Notes under the pieces: generated by a model
The model's input: only the letters and a program-made list of their open reading frames with translations
What the model was told of the DNA's origin: nothing
Databases searched by the model: none
Program-made: the position numbers and the translations under genes
Assembly: GCF_026914265.1 (NCBI RefSeq)
Contig: NC_069129.1
Location: 18,151,945-18,215,944, forward strand
DNA from: Mya arenaria
Lineage: Eukaryota > Mollusca > Bivalvia > Myida > Myidae
Length of the DNA stretch: 64,000 nucleotides
Direction: 5' to 3'
Part shown: one piece after another, positions 49,971 to 64,000 of the stretch
Layout of the letters: every line of letters starts with the position of its first letter
How positions within the stretch are numbered: position 1 is the stretch's first letter

Positions 49971-50534
49971 GAGTACTATCATCCTGTTTATTGCACATGT
50001 CTCCACCTTGCCATAAGATGATGTTAATGCTCTGATAATAATTTCACACAATTAGTTGAAGAAGCAGCTTGAGATTTTATTTAAAAAAGAAAAAAAAATA
50101 CCAGTGAAAATATAGATTTTTTAGAACATAAACAGAAGCAGCGAAATAAAAATGACAGTTTTCGATTGAAATGAAAATTACTTTATGATTATTTAATCAT
50201 ATAACAAAGAATATATTTAAAAATAAGTGATGGTTAGCCTTTATCTGATAAATAAACCACCCAAATCTCTCCCGATGTGATAAAGTCACAACAATATAAA
50301 CCTTATCCGTAAATCCGAGGAAGTATTCAGTTATCCAGGTAATAACACTCTCATATATTAAACCAACTATATAAAAAGTGTTATTAAAAAAGAATAAAAA
50401 AACTCAAATAGAAAAGGTTAAGTTAAACGAATACACAACCTACTCAACCGTTGACATGGTAATACCCAGGAGTAGGATCGAAAACTGAATAATTATTTAA
50501 TTATTACCCATAAGAAACTGTTGTCTGCTCCTCG

Positions 50535-53500
50535 CTTTACAAAAAATTCATACTTTTAGTTTTATTGAAAATGTAGTAAAATCACAAAACATCAAAATTT
50601 TTGCAATATCAGAAATATGGCATCCTGAAGTTGATATCAAAGATACAATAAAGAAAAGATGGCACTGGGTAGCTAGTGAAAGAAGAATCATACAAGGAGG
50701 TGGAGTCGCACTGATGATTGACAAGAGTATAAAAATATTTGAAAGAAAAGATCTAAGATCATGTGATGTAGAGGCGGTTTGGTGTGAGGTCTTCCATGAA
50801 AAATGCAACTTCCTTATATGCTCTGTATACATACCCCCATCAAATGAACTTATGCTTAAAAAGTTTACGGAGATAATAGATCAAGCACAAGGGTTTGGAA
50901 CGCCGTTAATAATACTTGGAGATTTTAATGCTTCACACAAATTTTGGTACGGAAAAAAAGATAATAAACTGGGCATAACACTTCATACATACCTACAAGG
51001 AACTCAATTAATGGTCTTAAACAATCAGACACCCACTAGAAATGACAAAGTGATTGACTTATCTATAGTAACTGGCTCCCTGTCACAGAACATCAGCAAC
51101 TGGAAAGTACAAGAAGAAGCTTACTTAAACACAGATCATAAACTCATAACATTTCAACTGGGTGAAAAAGAGACCTGGAAAGCTGAAGAAAGATGGGATT
51201 TTAAAAATGCCAATTGGTTAACCTGGGAAAAAGAAACTTCAGAGAGATTACAGTCATGGATTGAACAACAAACAAACTCAAGTGTGGATGTAATGTATGC
51301 ATCTCTAGTAGAGACTCTTCTCAGCTGTGCAGAAAATGTGATACCTAAGAAGAAGATTTGTCCACATAGCAAAGGTTATTGGTCACCTGAATTAAATGAG
51401 CTCAACAAAAAGTTCAAACAGGCAAAAAGAAAATTCCAGGTAAGGTCAGATCCGGCTAATGAACGTGCAGTTAGTATTTCAAGACAGGCATTCCAGGAAA
51501 CTATAGAAAAGGCAAAAACTGCATACCTTGACCTACTGACACATGAGCTGGATCCTAGGAAACCAGAGAAGTTTTGGAAAATAATAAACAAACATAGAAG
51601 TGATGAATCCAAGTGTGCAGTCCAGCCTATTGTTAAAGAAGACTTATCCTTAGCAGTATCTGATGTGGAGATTTTTCAAGAAATGAAACAAAAATATGGT
51701 AAAGAAACACTCGAAGTGAAAGAAAAGTGCCATACACATTACTACCAAATTGAAAATCAAGTTGAAACCATTGAAAATGATGAAAGAATGTCTCTGGTGA
51801 GAGATCCACACACAATGGAAAATTCAGACATAACACTTGATGAAGTAGAATCGGTATTAAAAGAATTTGACAAGAACAGTGCACCATGTCCAGAAGAGAG
51901 AATTTTTGGGGTAATGTTGAAAAATTGTGGCGAAATACTAAGCAAAAGTCTGCTTTTCTTGTTCCAAAGATGCTGGGAGAGAGGTAAACTGCCAGGCGGT
52001 TTTAAAACAGACCCAAAAATTATGCTACCAAAGCCTGGAAAAGAAAACTACAATACAGTTAAATCATACAGACCTATAACTTTAAAAAGCATCATTGGAA
52101 AATTACTTGAAAAAATTATAAAAAAGAGACTAACATGGAAACTTGAAACAGAACAAGCAGTGTCAAAATATCAGAATGCATATAGGAAAAATAAGTCTTG
52201 TACGCAATCCCTACTACGTATTGTACAAAGCATACAGGAAAACAACAATAAGGGTGAAAAATCAGCATTAGTCATCATGGACTATGAATCATGCTTTGAA
52301 AGAGTTTGGAGGGCTGGTCTACTCCAAAAGGCATTCAACAGCAACATTCGTGGAAGACTTTGGATATACTTGAAGGAGTTCATAACCGACAGAAAATACT
52401 ACCTAAAGGTAAATGACCACAAGTCTCCGTTAATCATTTCTAAAGTAGGCATTCCACAGGGGTCTGTTCTGAGCCCAACACTCTGCAACCTCTACACAAG
52501 GGACAGCATGGATGGAGTGACCGGACATCATACAGAATTTGCAGATGATGCCAGCATATGGAACAGTGACAAGTCAATTGAAAACGCCATTGAAAAAACA
52601 AATGAAGATCTTCATAAGATTAATATATGGTGTGATCAATGGAACATGAGCATAGCCTCTGAAAAAACTAAGGCAATCCTATTCAAAACTGACATTGAAC
52701 CCTTTAAGAAGTTGGTTTACAATAATATTCCCATTGAGCTGGTTCAAAACAAAAAATTGCTAGGGGTAACCATAGACAACAACTTGTCATTCAACACCCA
52801 CATTCATGAGAAGTCAATGGCTGGCTACAGGGCACTAAAAGGACTTGATTGTTTCACAAGTAAATACAGAGGTTGCACACAGACTACATATATGAAACTC
52901 TACAAAGCCTTGGTCTTGCCAATTTTGGACTTTGGCTTACCTGTACTGGTCACTCAAACTGACCAATGCATACGCGCATTTGAACCGGTCCAACGCAGCG
53001 CCATGTTAAAAGCTAGTGGATGTTTACCAAGTACAAGCACAGAATCATTGGAACTATTAACAAATACCCTACCAATGAACATTCACATTAAGTTGAGACA
53101 AGCAGAGGAACTGGTCAGAATTGTAGCCAAAAGAGATGAAGATCCACTGAAAGCAGACTTTAACAAGTGGATGTCAAATAGGTCAAGTTTTAGAGGGAAA
53201 CCTACAACATTTGCGCTTCTAATGTGCCGCTACACAGAACTCAAAGACAAAATCAAGCTAGAAAATATAGAGAAGGAATTTGAGTACAACGTGAAGTACA
53301 TTGGTCTTTCTAGGACACGCGAAAAGGTTAACTTCGAACAATTCACTGTGGATAAGGAAACCCAGACAGCAAATATAGCACACATACTAGATGCTACATC
53401 TGGAGGAGACATCCTAGTGTTTACAGACGGCTCTTCACTGGGTAACCCAGGCCCTACCGGTGCGGGTGCTGCCATCTATCTTGAAGGATACAAGACAAAT

Positions 53501-54566
53501 CCAGTTTTGTTAAATAAGGGCGTGTCAAAACTTGGCAACAACTTTTCTGGCGAAATGGCGGGTATTGAACTTTCACTGGACTTCCTAACAGCTACAACAC
53601 CACAAAGAAAAAACATTCACATATTCACAGACTGCCAGGGAGCAATATCAACAGCATTTTCAAGAGAGATTCCCAAGAACAAAATTGAAACCGTTTTTAA
53701 CATTAAAACATCTGTAACAAGTTTAGAGGACAATGGTAATACACTCCATGTGCACTGGATACCTGGCCATAAAAACATAGAGGGAAATGAGCTGGCTGAC
53801 GAGCAGGCAAAAAAAGGGGCTAAGAAGGCAGCAGAATTTGATGAAGCAGAATTCGATGATGAAAAGAAAGATGCAGGTGAAGTCATGCAAATGATGAAAA
53901 GAAAAGCAATTAATGAAAAATGGTCAGCCCAATACCGTAACTCTGAGAGGTCTTCCGCCATACATGACATCTTTGTCACACCCGGGGTAAGAAACTGCGT
54001 TGGTGAAAAGAAAAGAAAATGTTTCAGCCAAATCAACCAACTCCTAAGTGGTCACACCCGGCTGAAAGATCACTGGGCAAAACAGACACCAGACCAAACA
54101 GACAACTGTTGCAGTGTCTGCCAAGTTCCTGAAACCATAGACCACTTCTTATTCCACTGTAAAAAGTATGATGAAGCTAGAAGAGGACTGGAAGAAAGAA
54201 CTATGCAAATACTATACAGATATTGCATACCCAAAGTAGCAATTACGTTGGGGTTATTAGCGGGTGAAATAGAAGAAATAACGAATACCTGTGCGAAAGA
54301 AGAACTGATGGATTCATTAAGCTTATATCTGTCAGAAACAAACAGGCTATATATTTTTAAATTTTATAAAAAATAACAAACAAAAAAAAATTCCTTTTTA
54401 AAAAACACACAACTTTCCAAAATTCGATGAGTCCAAAAAAAAAAAGTAACAAGAGTTCAAGTACATAGAATAAAGCACCAAGATGATATCGGCAAAAATA
54501 TTCGATATAGTACATCGAGACCATAGGCGACGACGACGCCATAATTCGACAAACAACAACAACAAT
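50535..54566 (+). mobile_element. LINE with an uninterrupted EN-RT-RNase H frame (I-like group)
   Basis: One frame is open from 50501 to the TAA at 54374-54376; its first ATG is at 50714 (1220 codons). Homology begins around 50540 inside the endonuclease (KIFAISEIWHPE). Seen, in residues from 50714: EN motifs ILGDFNASH (about 70-78) and NTDHKLI (about 141); RT core YRPITL, then PQGSVLSPTLCNL and catalytic FADDAS (about 609); RNase H FTDGSS (about 902), GEMAGIE, FTDCQGA and HWIPGHKNIEGNELAD (about 1013); and a C-terminal zinc-knuckle-like CSVCQVPETIDHFLFHC. All catalytic acids are present. The extreme EN N-terminus and any gag-like ORF1 are missing, so the copy is 5'-truncated. The 3' end is probably the ACAAC tract at 54551-54566. 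RNase H places it with the I/Nimb/Ingi-like LINEs. Young by its open frame. Confidence 0.88.
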
Positions 54567-54900
54567 ACCACATTTTCGATTGATAATTTGATTGATTTTA
54601 TCCAGTTCCCATTTTCCGTTATCATTTAGTTAGCAGAATACAATATTCCAGTGTTTGTTTGTGTGAAAATGGAAGTTATACGTTTTTGTTGAGAAAAGAC
54701 AAAAGTTATTAACTATCCTAATATTTCGACGATCTTATTTCGGACATGTGCCTTAGATGAACTTCAAATTTCATGTTACTGTTTTACTGTGTGCGTATTT
54801 TATCATGTATTAAAGTCTGTCAATGTTACTTATGAAAAATTGAAATACAGTTTAAGATCAATCTTGTGCAATATCATACATGAGAGAATAGTGTTGCTGC

Positions 54901-55225
54901 TGTAACGGTCCGCTGTAAGTGGCGGATGTACGTTCATAATAATGTAATAGTCCGCTGTAGGCGGCGGATGTGCGTTCATAGTATAACATTCCGGTATAGA
55001 CGGATGTATGTTCATAGTACATATGTTTACTTGGTTGGTAATATGCAAATTTGCAAAGCCCGGGTTCTATGTGGATAGAGAATTTACTGTATATAAAGAC
55101 CAGCGGACCCCTTCAGTGTCGAGCATGCTTTTCCCTGAAGGTATCTGTTGGCCTTCTTTGACATCGCACATTACTGTGCTATTTCCCTGTTGAACAAGTA
55201 ATATTTTTCTTTATACAATTCACAG
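54901..55225 (+). repeat. Possible solo LTR carrying the METTL9 promoter
   Basis: 325 bases starting TGTAACGG and ending TTCACAG. They are flanked by GCTGC on both sides (54896-54900 and 55226-55230), fitting a 5-base target duplication. Inside are two to three copies of a 45-base hairpin-prone unit ('gtccgctgta.g.ggcggatgt', 54908-55020) and a TATA box at 55090. The end is CAG, not the usual CA, and the same CAG can be read as a splice acceptor, so the LTR reading is tentative. Confidence 0.4.
55090..55140 (+). promoter_or_regulatory. METTL9: TATA box, start site and short leader exon of METTL9
   Basis: TATATAAAG at 55090-55098, then an initiator-like TCAGT at 55113-55117 at the right distance, then a GTATCT donor at 55141. 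With the acceptor at 55225 this gives a leader exon of about 27 bases joined five bases before the METTL9 ATG. An in-frame ATG in the leader (55124) would add only six residues. Confidence 0.5.
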
Positions 55226-55230
55226 GCTGC

Positions 55231-60722
<5,492 letters not shown>

Positions 60723-61005
60723 GTTTGGCAGTTTTAATTTTATTATGCATTCGACCTATCTAAAGTTATTAAAATACTTATGGTTTGTGTTTTATACAGA
60801 ATAATTCCTGTGTAGTGAAACAGCATTACTAAGACACTAACTGGACATGGGGTATAACTGTTTAAGTGAATACCCATTTAAGGTGGAACTGCTGACATTT
60901 CTCAATATATTTTAATGCCATTTTTATGTGCAAGAGATCATGATAAATTATCTTAAGAAGTGCAATGTTGTGCAACTGTTTGTTCTCTTTTATGAAACAT
61001 TCAGG

Positions 61006-61011
61006 AATAAA
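61006..61011 (+). terminator. METTL9: METTL9 poly(A) signal
   Basis: AATAAA followed by an A-tract, 284 bases after the METTL9 stop. First hexamer downstream. Confidence 0.5.
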
Positions 61012-61124
61012 AAAATGACATAGGGTCTAACTGCTAATATTTGTCAATCTGGAAAGATAGACGGGTGTTCTGTTTGAGCAGGAGGGATTCCAAAAATGGT
61101 AGAGGGGCTTAACAACCTTTTGAA

Positions 61125-61880
61125 ATTCAAAGTCATTTATATTTATTTCAAGGTACTTCCTTCTGTTTATGACAACAAAACAATCTTGACAACTGTTCAA
61201 TAATCAAGTAAAAAAGTCATTTACATTTATTTCAAGGTACTTCCTTCTGTTTAAGGCAACTAAACAATCTTAACAACTGTTCGATAATCAAGTGAAAAAG
61301 TCATTTACATTTATTTCAAGGTACTTCCTTCTGTTTAAGGCAACTAAACAATCTTAACAACTGTTCGATAATCAAGTAAAAAAAGCCATTTACATTTATT
61401 TCAAGGTACTTCCTTCTGTTTAAGGCAACTAAACAATCTTAACAACTGTTCGATAATCAAGTAAAAAAGTCATTTACATTTATTTCCAAGGTACTTCCTT
61501 GTGTGACAACTAAACAATGTTAACAACTGTTCGATAATCAAGTAAAAAAGTCATTTACATTTATTTCCAAGGTACTTCCTTGTGTGACAACAAAACAATG
61601 TTAACAACTGTTCGATAATCAAGTAAAAAAGTCATTAATAATTATTTCAAGGTACTTCCTTCTGTTCATGACAAAACAATCTTAACAACTGTTCAATAAT
61701 CAAGAGAGAAAGTCATTTATATCTTATTCAAGGTACTTTCTTGTGTGACAACAAAACAATCTTTACAACTTTTGATAATCAAGTGAAAAAGTCATATATA
61801 TTTATTTCAAGGTACTTTCTTCTGTTTAAGATGCAAATGTCACAGCAAAACAATCTTTACAACTGTTTGATAGTCAAGTA
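61125..61880 (+). repeat. 84-base tandem array downstream of METTL9
   Basis: About nine copies of an 80-90 base unit containing 'atttatttcaaggtacttcc', 'aaacaatcttaacaactgtt' and 'gataatcaagtaaaaaagtc'. Inner copies (61215-61470) are nearly identical; the outer ones are diverged. Inner homogeneity with decayed edges fits unequal exchange. No frame is open across units. Confidence 0.9.
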
Positions 61881-63136
61881 AAGCTGAGGATTAATCAAAC
61901 AGTGGACAATTTCAGGCATGTGATTCTGTATTAACTAAATATAGTTTGCATTGTTCAAATACAGGCTTTCAAGTGACCAATATAAAAAGATAGGGATATA
62001 AATAGGGATAAAAAGTAGGCAAATCTTTTTGAAAGGTAGGGTAAAATAGGGATATTAAGAGCAAAAAGCAAAAAGTAGTGATAATAGGGCTCTTTTTTGG
62101 ATGAAAATAAATGACTACAAAATCTATTCATCAATTGTGATGTACATGTAGTGAACTTTGCTTAAAAACCAGTGCTTCAAGAAGGATTCAGCCACAGGAC
62201 GAGGAGATGAAACTGGAATTGGTGTCTCCAACTTGTCAACACACATGTACGCCACTTAATCCCATCATAGAACCCCTCTTGCAGCAATGGAGACCTACTG
62301 CATCAAACTAATCCTTCAAAATGCTAGAAATGCCTTCTTATTAAAATCAAGATTTAAATGATCTCAATTAATGCATTTAGTTAAAACTTTTCTATTATTT
62401 CTCAAACCATTTTTACAAAAAAGTAGGGATATTAGGGCTTTTTCAAGAAAAAGTAGGAAAAGAAGAACCCGCTTGAAAGCCTAAAAATGCGTAAAAAGTT
62501 AATATTCTTTAAAAAACAAAAGCCAGCAATTTCATGTTCAAGATAAGTTGTAGATTTGTTACAAAATATTTCTAGAAATGACATTTAAGATGTTTATTCC
62601 CCTTTTCAATTTTGCCCTAAAAATAAATTGGCTTGTTTTTGTTTGACTTTGTTTTTAACATTCAAGGGAATGGTATGAACAATAATTTATTACAAAAAAA
62701 CACACACACACACGCACGCACACACACATTTATTCATGTGAATTCAAGTTCTCAGATTTTTATTAAAAAAGTTTAAATTACCTGTCAAATGATTTAAATG
62801 TTTACCCTGTAAACAATATTTATAAAATAATAAATAAAATCATAAAAAAAAATGAAATGCAAACTAGTAAACAGGTGAAACAACATGCAGCCATGAGCAT
62901 GCTTATGGAGTGTAATACTTATTACTCTTCTATCTAAAACAATTGGTAGCTATTAAAAGCATTTGTAACAAAGTTTCTAACTTTTAACACATAATTTACA
63001 TGCACAATCTGTTCCAAATCGAAAAGTTATCAAAGAGTAAAATATCAATTAGGCTTGTGTATCATTTTTAGCACATAATATACATGCAAAATTTGTTCCA
63101 AGTCAAAATGACGTCAATCAGGCTGGTGTAACATTC
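61881..63136. other. Gene-free stretch with a CA tract
   Basis: Contains an A-run followed by (CA)n/(CG)n at 62692-62729. Related phrases ('aaaagtaggg.tattaggg') flank 62030-62100 and 62415-62460. No coding exon is supported. Confidence 0.5.
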
Positions 63137-64000
63137 TTAATCAACATCCATGTAACAAGAGCACCTCTCTTTCAACATGGCAATCATGGTCTCCACCTCA
63201 CCAATACCTGAAACAATCAGTTTGTTTGTTTTCATTGCCTAATAATGTCTGTTTACCAAAGCAGATACTTTAATTAAGACAGATTTTAAAATAACTTGCC
63301 ACACGTGTTCGGCTGATGTGTCAGGTGCACAATCCCTTTCCCTACCTTTAAGGTCAAGGTCACACTTAGTGAGGAATGCTGCATATACAAACATATGTAC
63401 TGTATAGGTTGTCATGTCCGTGCTTTAACTTTGTCTTGTATGGACAGATTTTAAAATAACTTACCACATGTGTTTGACATAACAATATGACGTGTCACAT
63501 GCCACCCTGTGTCCCTACCTCCAAGGTCAAGGTCATACTTAGTGTTTGTTAACTATGGAATGCTGCTTTTAACAACATAGAGTATAGATGGTTGTGCCTG
63601 GGCTGTTTAATACTTTCTCTTGTAAGAACAGATTTTAAAATAGCATGCCACACATCTTTAACATATCAAGATGACTTGTCAGGTGCAACACCTGTGTCCT
63701 TACCTCCAAGTCACACTTGCTGTTTGTTCACAATGGAAAACTGCACATAAGGATGTTGAGTATTATATAGGTGGTTGTGTCTGGGCTGTAACTTTTCTTG
63801 TATTGTCAGATTTAAAATAACTTACCTGGTGTGTTTGAGATACCAAGCTGACGTGTCGCATGCAAGACCATACAAGCCTGATGAAACAATTAAGAAGTAA
63901 ATTTGTTGTGACCTTAATCTAAAATTAATTCACTTAAGCTTACGTGTGCGAAGGCTGTTACTTGAGGAGACACTACCAGCCATTGCCCCGAGTACATCGG
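63137..64000 (-). CDS. Last three exons of an unrecognised minus-strand gene
   Basis: Exons on the minus strand: at least 64000-63944 (continues beyond the window), 63877-63826 and 63207-63137. Donors are GTAAGC and GTAAGT, acceptors CATCAG and TTTCAG, and phases 0 and 1 agree at both joins. The 59 residues start PMYSGQWLVVSPQVTAFAH, continue ACMVLHATRQLGISNTP and end with GIGEVETMIAMLKERC and a short acidic tail before TAA. No frame of this size was expected by chance to join cleanly at both introns, so a real gene is likely. I do not recognise the family, and the N-terminal part needed to tell is outside the window. Confidence 0.65.
63281..63870 (+). repeat. Three and a half copies of a 160-185 base repeat in the last intron
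   Basis: 'cagattttaaaataact' recurs at about 63281, 63443, 63629 and 63805, each followed by 'gacgtgtc.catgc', 'cctccaaggtcaaggtcac' and 'gttgtgtctgggctgt' blocks. A single copy is at 27330-27560. The last copy runs into the middle exon of the minus-strand gene (63826-63877), whose sequence contains the 'gacgtgtcgcatgcaagacc' block. Confidence 0.7.

Noticed and set aside
55008-55193. A 61-codon frame with a hydrophobic start upstream of METTL9, considered as its missing signal-peptide exon
   Set aside because: Its start lies upstream of the TATA box, it reads across the leader donor, and no donor I could find joins its hydrophobic part in frame to the METTL9 exon.

Overview
The window looks like nuclear DNA of a mollusc, most likely a bivalve. 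It is AT-rich, with intron-rich animal genes (GT..AG introns of 0.1-8 kb), many small dispersed repeats, hairpin MITEs, tRNA-derived SINE pieces, LINEs, one LTR element and microsatellite-cored repeats of the kind common in bivalves. The species call is an inference; the animal origin is certain from the genes.

Layout. 1-3071: a decayed, intronless ankyrin-repeat gene running off the left edge. 3072-11975: gene-free and repeat-rich, with two copies of a TGAG-cored repeat, SINE tails and dispersed repeats. 11976-14075 (+): CFAP20, 5 exons. 14076-17978: no gene, SINE pieces. 17979-33578 (+): a 12-exon, 480-residue T4 Rnl1-like RNA ligase. A 130-residue two-exon gene of unknown function lies antisense inside its intron 8. 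33579-37034: two hairpin MITEs. 49093-37035 (-): PSMD7 (Rpn8), 7 exons, with a young Ty3/Gypsy element in intron 5. 49094-54900: a TIR-bounded repeat and a long LINE with an uninterrupted EN-RT-RNase H frame. 55231-60722 (+): METTL9, 6 coding exons, preceded by a TATA box inside a possible solo LTR. 60723-63136: an 84-bp tandem array. 63137-64000 (-): the last three exons of an unrecognised gene.

The genes do not form one pathway. They are a ciliary/axonemal protein, an RNA-sealing enzyme, a proteasome lid subunit and a protein-histidine methyltransferase. Human CFAP20, PSMD7 and METTL9 all lie on chromosome 16, so part of this neighbourhood may be ancient linkage.

The most interesting items are the RNA ligase, of a phage/fungal type known in amphioxus and not recognised in vertebrates, with all core nucleotidyltransferase motifs; the nested antisense gene, whose coding 3' end resembles five decayed tandem copies next to it; a minisatellite that merges into a splice acceptor; and the promoter region of METTL9. 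Exon maps were built by hand from splice signals, reading phase and remembered family sequences. No search was run.
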